Of a stretch of 64,000 nt of DNA, positions 10,823-21,605 are shown one piece after another; the stretch's first letter is position 1, and each line of letters begins with the position of its first letter. The DNA comes from Loripinus fragilis (Eukaryota; Mollusca; Bivalvia; Lucinida; Lucinidae). The notes below the pieces were generated by a model. It was not told the DNA's origin. It did no database searches and saw nothing but the letters and a program-made list of their open reading frames with translations. The DNA lies in NCBI GenBank assembly GCA_964019695.1, contig OZ026528.1:51335495-51399494 (forward strand), given 5' to 3'. Position numbers and translations under genes: made by a program.

Positions 10823-11653
10823 ATGCAACGTCATATTAAACTCCTGATGATCTGTATAACAGTGAAACCGGTAGAGGAATAGAAAATTATGTTTAAAAAA
10901 TTGTGTAATCGGACTTAATCATGTTTTATTCACTGTTATACAGATCATCAGGAGTTTAATATAGAAACGACGTTAGTAACGTTACTTTCCCATAATGCAA
11001 CGCTACGTCCCCATATTGCAACGTAACGTTCCCAAAATGCAATGTAACGTTCCGTTTGCATCGCCATAAATAGTACAATACAATACAATATAATATAATA
11101 ACAATACCGCCTTTTCCATAAAGGCACAAGTTTCTTTGTGTAAGTAACGTAATTTATAATGCCATTAATAACTCATCCAGCACTCAATCTCGGGCCACTA
11201 TTGGCCCGCCAGCAAAATGCAATTGAAATGGCATTTTGCTGGTGGGCCGATAGTGGCCCGTTTTTCGGTGGCGGGCCGCTGATGGCCCGTTTTTCGATAG
11301 TAGGCCGATATCGGCCCGTTTTTCGATGACGGGCCGATTATCATAATATAATAACAATACCGCCTTATCCAAAAAGGCACAAGTTTCTTTGTGTAAGTAA
11401 CGTAATTAAGAATGCCATTAATAACTCATCCAGCACTCAATCTCGGGCCACTATTGGCCCGCCAGCCAAATGCAATCGATATGGCATTTTGCTGGTGGGC
11501 CGATAGTGGCCCGTTTTTCGGTGGCGGGCCGCTGATTGCCGGTTTTTGATAGTGGGCCGATAGCGGCCCGTTTTTCGATGGCGGGCCGATGATGGCCCGC
11601 TCATATTTATCTACTTGGAAATTACCTAGTAAAGCATATTTTGATGGCACGGA

Positions 11654-11787
11654 TTAAGGTAATCTATTTAATTTAGGTTTTAGCAGGTTAATAAAGTAAT
11701 TCTCCTTGGCGCATCGTAATGACACACTTTCAGAATACATTTTATAGAAGGGGAATATCATATATTTTGGAATTAATTGGTGGGCAC
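11654..11787 (-). pseudogene. Penelope-like element, C-terminal fragment (inverted copy)
   Basis: Read on the minus strand the frame runs from AHQLIPKYMIFPFYKM through YSESVSLRCAKENYF to a stop at 11654-11656. It corresponds to the tail split between 3590-3625 and 10062-10159 but lacks the insertion, so it is the reference for the empty target site. Nothing of the upstream GIY-YIG strand is present beyond 11787. Confidence 0.7.
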
Positions 11788-12478
11788 TTATATATAATTA
11801 CTTTCTTAAAATGTTTGTAAAAGGATAACTCTAATTATTATATAACCTATAAATAGACATCTTTTGATTGGCCCAGATGCCTATCCACTCGAGTCCATAA
11901 AACTACATATCTACTGGGCTGCTGGTTTTTCCCATTCAATATTAGTTACTAAAAATAGACTTCATAGAAACTTTTCATAACAGGTGTGCTTTCAGCATGA
12001 AACTTGCATGATTTGCTGTAATTACAATTCAGTGAGTGACAGCAGCATGAAATTCACAAGATTTGGTGTTTCATCATATACATGTAATTTAGACTTTGCT
12101 GTTGAATATAGTTATTAGAACTCTTAAATTAACTAATGAATTCTTCCTTCTGGATTGATGCAATAAACTTGGAATGGTCCATTGTATAATTCAAGGGGTC
12201 ACAGGTTTTAATTTTTAAACAAAATTGCAGTTTTTTTCCCTGAAGATCATTTTTGTCATAACAAAAAGTGTAGACCCTGATGAAATGCCACATTATGCGG
12301 CATTTAATCTGGATCTTCTCTGTCTATAGTTGTAATTACAAATAAAATATGCATTCTTTCCTCTTTTAACTGAATGAAATCAATTAGTCATCATGTAAAA
12401 AAAGAAATTCAAGACTGTCTAAGAGATTTTTTTGTTGTTGTTGTTGCTTTTTTTGCTTAGAGAAATTATATAATAAAA
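11788..12478. other. anonymous intergenic sequence
   Basis: AT-rich, with no open frame of note. The motif CAGCATGAAA occurs twice near 11993 and 12043. A diverged partner of the hairpin at 30041-30085 (GATGAAATGCCACATTATGC) lies near 12279-12320. Confidence 0.4.
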
Positions 12479-12619
12479 CAATTGTTGACAATTGAGGCAT
12501 TGGACATGATGTGATATCGACCTGAGAATACCAATATTGACCTCGGCTCCGCCTCGGTCAATATTGGTACTCTCAGGTCGATATCACATCATGTCCAATG
12601 CCTCAATAGTCAATAATTG
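12479..12619. mobile_element. 141-bp foldback MITE
   Basis: CAATTGTTGACAATTGAGGC at the left pairs with its complement at the right (GTCAATAATTG end at 12619). The arms are about 64 bp and nearly perfect, and the central loop contains CTCGGCTCCGCCTCGG. No transposase is present. Confidence 0.85.
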
Positions 12620-13070
12620 TATATTATTACCCAACGGTCTACATACGGAGTAATTGTCTATTTTTTGCTATGTCATATGTGTCACTGAACTATTGACCAG
12701 TCAATATTTTCGACAATTGACTGGCACTATACCATGGGCTGGTTTCCCTCTTCCCTGTTAAAACACACAGGCGCTTATCAACATGCACGACAACGATGCA
12801 TGTACGGTTTGTTTAAGTAGGAGACGTTATGCAATAATGGTGATAATGAGGCATGGTTTAGAAACTTTAAACTCCAACAACTCCGTGGTTAATGGTCAGA
12901 AACATAAAGTTTGGGTACTTGGTTTCTTAGTTAGAATGAGCGGAACATTTTGAGACCAAAATTGAGCAGATTTGGTGAAATTTTCTGTTTTGCAATGAAA
13001 TCGCATCGTCTACAGCAAATCCATTCAAGGAACGCTGCTAAGTATTTCATCATATGCGTTGAGTAATAAA

Positions 13071-13239
13071 ACAGTTATTTCATGCCTGTTTGTAGTATAG
13101 TCAAACAATTACCCCTCGGTGCCATGGACGACCTGATGCACTAGTTATTGCACGCGGCCTTTCAGTAGTGCATCAGGTCGTCAACGGCACCTCGGGGTTA
13201 TAGTTTTTACTATACTACAAACAGGCATGAAATAACTGT
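13071..13239. mobile_element. 169-bp palindromic element
   Basis: Arms of about 73 bp run from ACAGTTATTTCATGCCTG to its complement ending AACTGT at 13239. The loop near 13144-13168 is about 25 bp. The centre includes GACGACCTGATGCACT facing AGTGCATCAGGTCGTC. Confidence 0.85.
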
Positions 13240-13247
13240 ATAGTCCA

Positions 13248-13376
13248 TGCTCGATAAGAGTAGGGTGACGAAACAGATTTACAGTTAGAAGTATGAAAGA
13301 AAATCTTATATTTGTCCAATCAGGTGAAAAAATTACCATAATGTGACCAACTACGTAACTCTACTCTTATCGAGCA
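13248..13376. mobile_element. 129-bp MITE, copy 1
   Basis: TIRs TGCTCGATAAGAGTAG and CTACTCTTATCGAGCA. The interior (ACGAAACAGATTTACAGTT, GTCCAATCA, GTGACCAACTACGTA) is shared with a more diverged copy at 33426-33551, which establishes a family. Confidence 0.85.
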
Positions 13377-13384
13377 CGTACTCT

Positions 13385-13727
13385 TTACTATCGCACTCAC
13401 TAAAAGTACCAAATATGAAATGTGCAAAATTGCACAGGTTTCACATTTTTTACTTTTCGTGCGGTTGTACACCTTTTAGAAATGATTTCGCCCACAGGTG
13501 ATTAGTACCATTACCACAAGGACTAATCCATATGAGCCAATGCACAAGCTGTTGATGCTTATCCCATATACGCTTAAGCCTCCCTTAAACTTATTCATAT
13601 CCTGCGGGTATAGTGCTCTCAGATTTGGTCTTAAATTTCCTCAACGTCCATACTTTGTGTAGGCACATATGCGTATGCTTGTCACCGATGCAATCAGTAT
13701 CAACATCTATTGAGCTGGCCTTATTGC
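13385..13727 (-). other. 3' flank of B-box gene A (unexpanded counterpart of the 51-53 kb satellite)
   Basis: The block around TTGCACAGGTTTCAC and CGTGCGGTTGTACA matches 50605-50690. The block GCCTCCCTTAAACTTATTCA ... CCATACTTTGTGTAGGCA matches a single diverged unit of the 130-bp array at 51.2-53.3 kb. The block ending TTGAGCTGGCC matches the sequence immediately 3' of gene B. The gene's 3' UTR is expected here; I did not find a convincing polyadenylation signal. Confidence 0.65.
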
Positions 13728-15449
13728 TTATTTCAATGTGAACACCAGTATGTCGTTACGGTCTCTGCAAGTTACCACAAGAGTTCCATCACTACGACGG
13801 AAGCTGGTTGTGTATGGCTGATAAATACCATCTTTTTCCGCCAAGAACTCGCGGACTTCTTTGCCATCTTTTGTTATCAAAAATACTCTTTGACTTTTCC
13901 AGTCGCACACTAGCAAATTTGTGTTTTCATCCACTTTTATACCAAAGCATTGCTTAAACGAAGGAAAAGATACAGTGTATAGAAAGTTTCCATTTCTCTC
14001 AAGACAATTTACAGTTGGTGTATTTGATATTTCATCAGACACAAATATTGTTTCATCATTCGACACGTCGATGTTATAGGGCTTTTGGAACAGTAATTTA
14101 CCATCCTTGCAATCATACGGACCGAGTGTATGTTTTTTATTCCCACTAAGGTCATAAACTACGATCTTGCTTCCTCTTGAGTCTACGATCGATATATATA
14201 TTCTTCTATGCACAACAGTCGCACCCCTGACTTCCATCCCCAAATCAACCTTATGACCTAAAGCAAGTGGAGGCGTCACTTGAATGAACTGTAAGTACTT
14301 TTTAAACGGGAAAGTTACTATCACTTGTTGTTGATTTACTGGAGCAACATCCCAAGGACCACCAGGCACGTCAATACTTTCCTTCATTTGCAAGCTTTTA
14401 TCTAGAAGCTTTAATTTGTTATTATTGCAATCACAAAGAACCAGTTCCCCTGATGGAAGGAAAGTAGATCCAGAAATGTACGCATTTTTGGCATCAGATT
14501 GTAATTTGACATTAATTTTGTTTCCTGCTGTTACAGACATTTCATCAAAGCCTTTCTGCTGTGGTATTCTAGATGTATTGCATCTAACCGTTCCTAGATC
14601 TTGATCAGCAGCAATATTTATCGCTTGATTACATTCAAAAGAAATATGAGGCTGGTATACTTCTTTGGTGATTTCTTCTGTTATTGTTGTAAAAGATTTC
14701 ACTGCTTGTGATAGTTGTATATTATACATAAGTATACCTTGCTTTTCGTGTTGTTCTTTTGCCAACTGAAGTTTCCTACTGTACGTATCTAAGCTATTCT
14801 GTGCGGCTTTACATGTATCTATTTGTTGGGTTATAGTCTTCGTTTCTTGAGTTTTAAAGACATTTATGTCTGAAAGTGTTTTAGCTTCCATTCTTTCGAG
14901 ATTTCTGCTAAGCTCTTCTCGAAATTGTTTTGCTCTGTCTTGACAGTCTTTGGCCTCCAAAGAAAGAATGTTCAAGTCCTTTTCTCTACTCTCCTGTAGT
15001 GCTGTTATTGTTTCATTCAACTCGTTCAAGTTGCCAATAGTTTCCTCTGTACTATCAACATCAAAATCATTGCTTTCATCTGCAATATCGCTAGTTTTAC
15101 ATCTTCTATGGTGAAGAGCATTACAGTTTACACAAACAAGGCTACAATGTTCTTTACAATATACAGATACCTTGTTTTGCATACAGGAACATAGAACTGT
15201 ATCTAAAACCGCCATTTCTCCCTCTGATCGCTTTGGTGGCATTAATTCTCCAGATAGCAGTTTATGCGAACGTGTCAATTTCAGTTTCCCATGTGAAGTT
15301 TTACACGACTCACATAAATATTCTGCGCATTCCTGGCAGTAGGATGCAGCTTTCTTTGAGATATGGTCATATTCACATGGGTCACATGCTATGGTAAAAC
15401 TTTCTTCCGAAGAAACGTGACCTCCTTTAGCACCATCAATTGAGTCCAT
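13728..15449 (-). CDS. RING-less B-box / coiled-coil / NHL-like propeller protein (TRIM-related), copy A
   Basis: 573 residues in one open frame. Residues 22-62 carry a type-1 B-box pattern: C22-x2-C25, C38-x2-C41, C46-x2-C49, then H53 and H62. Residues about 87-117 form a second, diverged B-box (Cys87, Cys89, Cys98, His101, Cys106, Cys109, His113/114, Cys117). Residues about 135-260 are charged and heptad-rich, a likely coiled coil. Residues about 300-573 contain repeated beta-strand motifs such as LPSGELVLCD, NIDVSNDETIFVSD and GIKVDENTNLLVCD, as in NHL-type propellers of TRIM2/3/71-like proteins. There is no RING domain, so E3 ligase activity is not supported; a scaffold or partner-binding role is inference. 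The start is set by a good context (GAAACATGG) just after a splice acceptor. It is paralogous to 53700-55427. Confidence 0.9.
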   Translation of the reverse strand: MDSIDGAKGGHVSSEESFTIACDPCEYDHISKKAASYCQECAEYLCESCKTSHGKLKLTRSHKLLSGELMPPKRSEGEMAVLDTVLCSCMQNKVSVYCKEHCSLVCVNCNALHHRRCKTSDIADESNDFDVDSTEETIGNLNELNETITALQESREKDLNILSLEAKDCQDRAKQFREELSRNLERMEAKTLSDINVFKTQETKTITQQIDTCKAAQNSLDTYSRKLQLAKEQHEKQGILMYNIQLSQAVKSFTTITEEITKEVYQPHISFECNQAINIAADQDLGTVRCNTSRIPQQKGFDEMSVTAGNKINVKLQSDAKNAYISGSTFLPSGELVLCDCNNNKLKLLDKSLQMKESIDVPGGPWDVAPVNQQQVIVTFPFKKYLQFIQVTPPLALGHKVDLGMEVRGATVVHRRIYISIVDSRGSKIVVYDLSGNKKHTLGPYDCKDGKLLFQKPYNIDVSNDETIFVSDEISNTPTVNCLERNGNFLYTVSFPSFKQCFGIKVDENTNLLVCDWKSQRVFLITKDGKEVREFLAEKDGIYQPYTTSFRRSDGTLVVTCRDRNDILVFTLK

Positions 15450-15475
15450 GTTTCTGTATGAGTGCCTCTGAAATT
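15450..15475 (-). promoter_or_regulatory. 5'-UTR splice acceptor of gene A
   Basis: On the minus strand TCTGTAATTTCAGAGGCACT lies about 18 bases before the ATG, a good pyrimidine-AG acceptor. Copy B keeps the same site (CTGTAATTTCAGACGCAC), so the coding region is probably a single exon preceded by a spliced leader exon that I cannot locate. Confidence 0.6.
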
Positions 15476-16014
15476 ACAGAATGAAGTTCATAAAACAAAC
15501 ATTTGCCAATGTTTCATGTCCATATTTGGTATTCCACAATATATGAATAAAGAAAGACAAGAGCCTAAAAATTGAAAAACAAATGAGCCAATATATGAGA
15601 TTTTGGAATGTATTATATAGGCGAGCAGCTGTAGCTCAGACGAGCCTGTGCATATGCACAGTCTCGCCAGAGTCTATTCTGCTCGCAAACACAAAGTGTG
15701 GAAACAGATAAAGTGTTGGATCCAACTTAAGACGCCTAACTTCTATATGGCTAGTTACATATGCAAGTTTAAAGAGCAATTTTACGCATGTGCCTTAACA
15801 TGCTTTGGAAACGGTCCTTTGGAAAGCATGGGGTTCTAAAGTGGTCAGCTGGTACGTCTTACAATGGAAGAGGTGTCATGGCATCGACGGGTTTGCACCG
15901 TAAAAAAGATAACTTAAGTTATATATTTAGTTATGTTGGTCATACGAATATGAATATATGTTACAGAATATTATGGGGAACATTTGTGTGAAATTATATC
16001 AATTCTGATCAGCC
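15476..16014. other. 5' flank of gene A, duplicated at 55453-55986
   Basis: Almost collinear with the B flank, including the blocks AACATGCTTTGGAAACGG, GGTCAGCTGGTACGTC and AATATATGTTACAGAATATT. At 15588-15686 it holds a remnant of the ~230-bp MITE family: a GAGCC...ATGAGATTTTGG start, then the palindrome GCGAGCAG ... CTGCTCGC with a TGCATATGCACA core. Short open frames (15648, 15788) are present in both copies but lack family support. Confidence 0.7.
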
Positions 16015-16435
16015 GTTAACACAGGGGGTTAACTCAGTCACAGTGCAGGGTGATTCTTTATGAAAGTTGTCAATGATGCTTTATGAAAAGGGTTACAGAT
16101 TCTTTACTTTGGGTTAATGATTCTTGACAAAATGCGATGCTCATGCCAGATACGGGGTGAAAATGGCAATATTAGACAGTTTTAGAGTCAAATTTTGTTA
16201 AAAGACATATAAGCAGCATGTTCTATGATAGTCTATGCATTTATCATACAGTTTAGCTGTCCAACAATTCACCAATTACAACAGAGATGCTAAGTTGCAA
16301 CAAATGCCATATGTGTATATTTCATAGTTTTATCGAGCAAAACATGCTTGGAAACGAACCATTATATTATAAATTTCGTATCTGAAGCTTAAATTCTTCC
16401 TTAAATATACGTTTTAGCCATTTTCAAAAATGCTC

Positions 16436-16560
16436 GAAGTTAATGGTTCTTTATGAAAGGTTACAAATGCTTTATGAGCCTGAAATTCGGGTTACAGGTT
16501 CTTTTAGAAAGTTGTTACGTATTCTTTATGAAAGAAGTGACAGGTTCTTTATCAGACAAA
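16436..16560. repeat. subterminal TTCTTTATGAAAG motif cluster, left
   Basis: The motif TTCTTTATGAAAG and variants (GTTACAGGTTCTTTTAGAAA, GTGACAGGTTCTTTATC) repeats here and inside the TIR. The mirrored cluster CTTTCATAAAG lies at about 22645-22755 near the other end. Clustered subterminal repeats in opposite orientation are typical transposase-binding arrays. Confidence 0.7.
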
Positions 16561-16611
16561 TGCAATTTCGTCCTGATATACAGCCGTAATGCATTTTTGC
16601 ACCAATAAATG

Positions 16612-16812
16612 GGCCGAAATATGAGATTCCCAACAATGTGGTATGTGCGAGCTCCGAAGGCTTAGACCAGCCTGCGCATATGCGCAGTCTGATCAGAGCC
16701 TTTGCTAGTCGCTTAAAAACTACTGACCGGTTAGCATTTGGAGTTTCTAAGCTTAAAAGGAGGCCGCACAGGCTATCTTAGCCTATTCGTGCCAAAATGC
16801 CACATTGTACAT
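16612..16812 (+). mobile_element. MITE of the GAGATTTCCAACAATGTGG family, copy 1 (diverged)
   Basis: The left end resembles ATGAGATTCCCAACAATGTG and the right end AAAATGCCACATTGT. Inside is the palindrome CTGCGCATATGCGCAGTCTG flanked by arms ending in a GCGA/TCGC pair. The same family is found at 26671, 28659, 33569, 36998 and 63620. Confidence 0.8.
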
Positions 16813-16879
16813 TTGCGGATTCAGAGGGGGATAGGGGGTCCGGACCCCCTGGAAAATCACAAGTTATAGTTATACGGGT

Positions 16880-17060
16880 TTCTATAGAAATTAGCATTTC
16901 GACCCCCCCCCCCCTTGGAAAAAGTTGGACCACCCCCCCTGGAAAATGTGTTATAAAACCATTGGACGCCCTCTGTAAACTGTAAAATTAGTAGAGGAGC
17001 CTGAACCCCCTCCCTCCCCCTGACAAAAAAATTCCTGGATCCGCGCATGTTGTCCCGGTA
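16880..17060. repeat. poly-C/G-rich dispersed repeat fragment
   Basis: Short C-runs (CCCCCCCCCCCTTGG, CCACCCCCCCTGG) are followed by CTGACAAAAAAATTCCTGGA and TCCGCGCATG. Related GGATCC-G-run pieces occur near 20194-20280, 22083-22170, 60190 and 60620. Confidence 0.5.
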
Positions 17061-17242
17061 CAAATGTCTTTGTTGGTTTGTGTTGGTGCTGTTTAGGAAA
17101 AAAGTTGAATTTTGAAATATTGACCCCATCCACAAGGTCTGGGGAGGTATGAGAGGGTGGTAGAAGAGGGGAAAGTCAACAATTTTCCCGTCATGTTAGG
17201 GCATCCCACACTTTACTGGGCAGGCTTAGCTAAGCGATAATG

Positions 17243-18284
17243 CCCTATTTCCCCACAGACCACAAATCCCCCGAATCACCAAGAATCGATAAATGTTAGG
17301 ATTCGTGGAGAATTGTTTTTTTCCCCAATCTATTCGTGATGTTCTACGATTCAGTTACGAAATAGGTAAGAAACAGTTCAGTTGCAAATATTCGCGGGAT
17401 TCGGCTGGATTCGGCCTGAGTGCCAAATTCACTACGATGTACATTAACCTACATGTATTAATAAGTTAAAGAATCGATCACGAATTAGTTGAGAATACGC
17501 CGAATGCAGCACGAATTGGGCACGAAATAACAGAAATCCGAGACGATTCGTGATGATTCGCGAGATTTTCTCTCACCTCTCACGACAGTTATAAAAAAGA
17601 CCATCCATGCTTCGGGTGGGGGGTATCAGTTCCAAAATGAAGGTTCCTCGTTTGTCAGCTGTAGAGTTGATCCTGCAACTTGAGTGTCTAAAACAGCTAC
17701 TTATATAGCTAGAAGAAAACAACTACGTTAATGTCGAGAGGCCCTGGCCCTGACTTTTTGACTTGGAAAAATATGGTAGTTCGCCATCAGCAAAACCACC
17801 AGCCAGGAGTGACTGACTGATCCTGATTGTGCTTCTGAATCTGCCAAATATGTTTCCACTTCCAGGACTGACTTGAATGTATGCGCGTGACGGGGTAGTT
17901 ACTCTAAGGGAAAGTCCGTCTACTATCTCTTCCTTGGTTTATAGCTTGTTTTAATCTCCCGAATACCCACGAATGATTTAAGAGTAGCTACGAATGCCTT
18001 CGAACGCATCTGAATCGATTACGATTTAGTTACAATGTCCAAGAATGAATTAGGAATTTGTTACGAATCAAGCACAATTTTTCGAATCGGGGAATTCGTG
18101 GCCAAGTTTTGAACAGTTCAAATCTTTTGATCCGAATTCCCAATAGGCCTACGAATTGCAAGAACTGACTACGGACTGTATGATTCAGTTAAGATCTTCG
18201 CGAACTGAGTACGTTTCAGCCACGAATCCAGATATTTGTCAATTTGTGGCGGTTCGTGGGATTCGGGCCCTGTGTGGAATAGGG
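17243..18284. mobile_element. ~1.04 kb foldback element rich in CGAATC/GATTCG motifs
   Basis: TIR CCCTATTTCCCCACAG pairs with CTGTGTGGAATAGGG. Inside, dozens of CGAAT and ATTCG words occur in both orientations (for example CCCGAATCACCAAGAATCG near 17271 and GGTTCGTGGGATTCGGGCC near 18251), forming a loose inverted array. It is nested inside the 7.2 kb element. Confidence 0.65.
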
Positions 18285-18286
18285 GT

Positions 18287-18482
18287 ATAAAACAGTACTT
18301 TTTGCACATACTTTCACTTGAAACTGACAAGAACCCCTCTTGAATCAGCGGAAGGTGGCAAATGAACATATATCTGTTTTGATGACCAATCTCCAGGAAA
18401 TAATGGACTTTGGTTGGGTAGCAATGGAACTCACGAACCCTTGATAAACAGCTGGGCTTGCCTCCGACTGAGGTACGGGACC
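18287..18482 (-). mobile_element. tRNA-derived SINE, family 2 (minus strand)
   Basis: CACATACTTTCACTTG, AACTGACAAGAAC and GAATCAGCGGAAGG match 56833-56886. On the minus strand GGGTCCCGTACCTCAGTCGG is followed by a GGTTCGTGAGTTCCA box-B-like word. Confidence 0.6.
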
Positions 18483-18601
18483 CAATAAAATTATACTTTC
18501 ATATGAATATTACCGATAGCATGAAGGTGTACCACTGGACTGATATCCGTCATAGATGCTAATATTGCCCCTGTGAGTCCATACCAACCGCTACCATTCC
18601 A

Positions 18602-18800
18602 AAGGAGTGCTGTGGCTCAGTGATAGAGTGCTTGACTCAGAACCGAGGGGTTGCGGATTATAGCCTCACCGGCGTTACTGTGTTGTGTCCTTGAGCAAAA
18701 CACATTTATCCTTGTTTAATACTGGTTCAAACCAGGCAGACCAGTCCCGACATAGCGGAAAGATTGTCGACTGGGACATAAAGAATCAAATTAAACAAAC
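18602..18800 (+). mobile_element. tRNA-derived SINE, family 1
   Basis: Box A-like TGGCTCAGTGATAGAGTG, box B-like GGTTGCGGATTATAGCC, then CCTTGAGCAAAACACATTTA, AATACTGGTTCAAACC, GAAAGATTGTCGACTGGGAC and an AAGAATCAAATTAAAC tail. Other copies: 21606, 44228 and 58232. Confidence 0.8.
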
Positions 18801-20477
18801 AAACAAGAGCTACAATTCCACATCTTATCTTATGCTGTCCAGAAAATTGATTTATGCCTGTTCAAACATCTATGAGATAGTAGAAGAAGAAAAGCAAAAG
18901 AAGAAGTATTTTAGAGGAATAATGATTTAAACTACATCAATATCAATAAAAAAACATATCTCGTCAGACTTTATAATTGGGCAGCGACGCGAGAAACCCT
19001 GTCTTCGGTGTTTCCGACAAAAAGAGATTCAAACCATCCTGCTAAGCTACAGAGACTTGCTAGAAAATAAAATTTTCGCTTGTAGCACATCTAGATATAA
19101 GCGATTAACGAAGGTGCCTTTCTTGTTCACAACCACCAAAGACAGGGTTATTTGCGGAAGCGCATATGTATCGATATCAATTTAGTCACAGCTTTGACCC
19201 AAAGTCTGTGTGTAACTATGGGTTTCGTGCCCGGATAGGCCAATCTCATTATATTTTGATTATAACTTCACATGGTTATACACGAAGGTGTGTCGCATAC
19301 AACACTTAACCACCCACTCCCAAAGTCAAGGTCACAACTTTGGCTCAAACCTGGCCAGAAGCTGTTACACCCGGAATCTAATGTATTAGCACAACAATCA
19401 TCCACCATCTCCCAAGTTCAAGGTAACAAGTTCAACCCAGATGTCTGTCCATCAATCGTAAACATGCTTCGAGTCTTCTCTATATCTCAATAACAGTTTA
19501 AGATATCTTCATGAAACAGATATCAATCAACATAAGACGACGTGTAATACACAAGGACTTTAACTCTGTATTCCCTTTTTTTTAAAAAAAAAATATATGA
19601 CCCATTAAAACGGAAAATTGTAGATTTTGCAATTTAATCGTGTCCGCTCTATAATAGGAGTACCTCGCCCAAAACATTTTTTGTTTATGGTATTAGACTA
19701 GTAATATTTTCTTCAAACGTGCATGAACATCGATTTTAGAATTGCTTTGCCAATTACAACAAAAGCTGTCTGCTTTCGTCGTATGCTGAATGTTTTGAAG
19801 CCTCTTAGGGAAAGAATGTTGACCCAGAACAGACTGTTGCAGTTTGCTTCTGTGCTAATTATTAGTCAATAATCTAAGAAAATATATGCAGCAGCCGACT
19901 TGGGTGTAATGATCAAACGCATTTTTTGTCTGGCTGTTTGAGGTTGCATCAGACCTAAGCCCAGTCATCCTTTGATTGTCACTCACCGAATGAAGACATG
20001 GTTTTGCATTTTTGCAGACAGATGGCGCAGATTTGTCCGCATCTTTGTTGTTTTCTGCCAATTTTACAAACTACATCCAATATTTCAAGTCTACCTAGCT
20101 TTTAAAGCTCAACTAGAAAATGCACAGAGCGCCTTGGAGCCAGTTTGCATGCTTTTATCACTTTTCGTGCTACATCAAAAGCTATTCAAGGGCGGATCCT
20201 GAACTTTTTGTCATGACGCGGGATGGGGGGCCCAGCCTTTGTAGAAAGAGTACTTGAGGGTAACCCCTCCCCTAAATCACACGCACCCTTTCCCCGAGGT
20301 ATGTGACTTAGATAATGCATAAAAAAGGATAAGGTTCACATACACATGAAGGAACCAATGAAGCTTGGCTTTTTAATGGCAAAAACTTTAGATGTGCCTA
20401 AAGCGTAGCCGTATTAAAGACTTAAGTGAGGATTATCACCCGTACAGACACAAAAGCCGTACACTTTCTTTATCACG
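18801..20477. other. interior of the 7.2 kb element, mostly anonymous
   Basis: No coding region is supported. Open frames of 66-76 codons (near 19272 and 19972) lack motifs and cross AT-rich sequence. A G-rich dispersed-repeat fragment (GGCGGATCCTGAAC, GGGATGGGGGGCCC) lies near 20190-20290. Confidence 0.4.
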
Positions 20478-20654
20478 CCGGGTAGGCGGCAATCGAAAAC
20501 GTTAATAATATCGACGAACGAAGATAAAAAATCGATAGAAACAGAGTTTTCTATTGTCATTTGTCGCCCGATTGGCAATCGTAAACACCGTTTCTTGCGA
20601 TTTTTATCCGCGTTCGTCGATTGTGAAGAGGGTTTTCGATTGCCACCTACCCGG
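20478..20654. mobile_element. 177-bp MITE
   Basis: TIRs CCGGGTAGGCGGCAATCGAA and TTCGATTGCCACCTACCCGG, with only one mismatch. It lies inside the 7.2 kb element. Confidence 0.8.
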
Positions 20655-20980
20655 TATGTTTATCAGTACTGCACCAGCTGTGTGCATTGCTAGATGTTGT
20701 TCTGTTCTTGGATAGGACTCTCTGATCAGTGGCTCTGCTCACTCCATTCAGAGCCGCTGCCCGTCTTGTTACATATTGAGACCCGACTGCTTCTCCTCCA
20801 CGCAGAACTTGTACACATTCTCAACTATTTTTTGAGCATCCTCGCTTTATATCATATAACAGGCATTTTGATGATCTTCCAAAGTCTTGAAAGCAACAAA
20901 CTATGCCATAATTTAAAATCACACTTATTTCGTGAAAAAAGCCACTCTTATTTCGTGAAATTTAAAAAAAAAATGCACGC

Positions 20981-21074
20981 CATCGACCGGACTTGAACGC
21001 TTGATTTCAGATTCATTGGCAGCAAAAAACTATGACAATTTACCTATGACCCAGCCTACTGAGCCAATGCGGCT
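20981..21074 (-). repeat. tRNA-like sequence (SINE head or tRNA pseudogene)
   Basis: On the minus strand CATTGGCTCAGTAGGCTGGG resembles box A and GCGTTCAAGTCCGGT box B, but the spacing between them is too long for a normal tRNA. Confidence 0.5.
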
Positions 21075-21216
21075 GTAGACTTTATGTGTTGAAATGTTAA
21101 TAAAGACCTGGCACCCCTATTTTTAGGATACGTTCAATAAAAATAGGATTTGTCACGCCCCAAAGCAATTTGGATATCTGTAAGATTAAAGTTATTATGG
21201 ACAATGTTTGCCTTAA

Positions 21217-21582
21217 AGCTGCATACTCTGTAACTATGAACATTTTTCGAAAAAAATATTTTCTTTTTAAATCATTTGCAAAAGTAGTATAAAGTTATGT
21301 TGTCACAATAAATCTAATTTCTACAGTTGAAAACTGCATGAAAAAGTGAATTATCTTATAAAAACAGGTGTATTTTCTCTTGTTTGTAATTATTTGCGTC
21401 CCTCCAATAATTCTAGACAGTTAATCTTTAACATAAATGCTGTTGTTTTGGCACTAATAATTTGTTAATTATTACGATAAAGGTAAAATGTATACCCGAA
21501 TTTTAGTATTTTTACTGTGTTCTTGAAAAGTAGAAACATTATTTTTAAAATGAAAATATCAAAAGTTACAGATTATGCAGCT
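21217..21582. mobile_element. 366-bp MITE flanked by TTAA, copy 1
   Basis: TIRs AGCTGCATACTCTGTAAC and GTTACAGATTATGCAGCT, with TTAA on both sides (21213-21216, 21583-21586). The second copy is at 40924-41289. A TTAA target duplication is characteristic of piggyBac and Kolobok-type elements. Confidence 0.85.
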
Positions 21583-21605
21583 TTAATCTTTCATGCCTGT
21601 GTGGG

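Larger units (their letters stand above)
10054..11787. repeat. giant near-perfect palindrome (arms ~850 bp, spacer ~62 bp)
   Basis: The left arm is 10054-10866, plus 3590-3625 when the 6.4 kb insertion is removed. The right arm is 10929-11787. The inner edges are CAGTGAA (10860-10866) and TTCACTG (10929-10935). The outer edge is GTGCCCACCAATTAATTCC on the left and its complement at 11769-11787. The arms differ by scattered substitutions and an 11-bp indel near 10823. Both arms end outwards in the same PLE C-terminal codons. Short open frames on either strand here mirror each other and are not genes. Confidence 0.9.

Noticed and set aside
10163..11650. mirror-image frames with GPPSKNGPLS-like peptides
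   Set aside because: They arise from GGCCCGCCATCGAAAAACGG repeats on both arms of the palindrome and are equally open on both strands.
16020..16060. RAG/Transib-type signal: CACAGTG inside the TIR together with a possible 5-bp target duplication
   Set aside because: The true terminus is CACAGGG, not a CACWRTG heptamer, no nonamer follows CACAGTG, and no RAG1-like frame is present.
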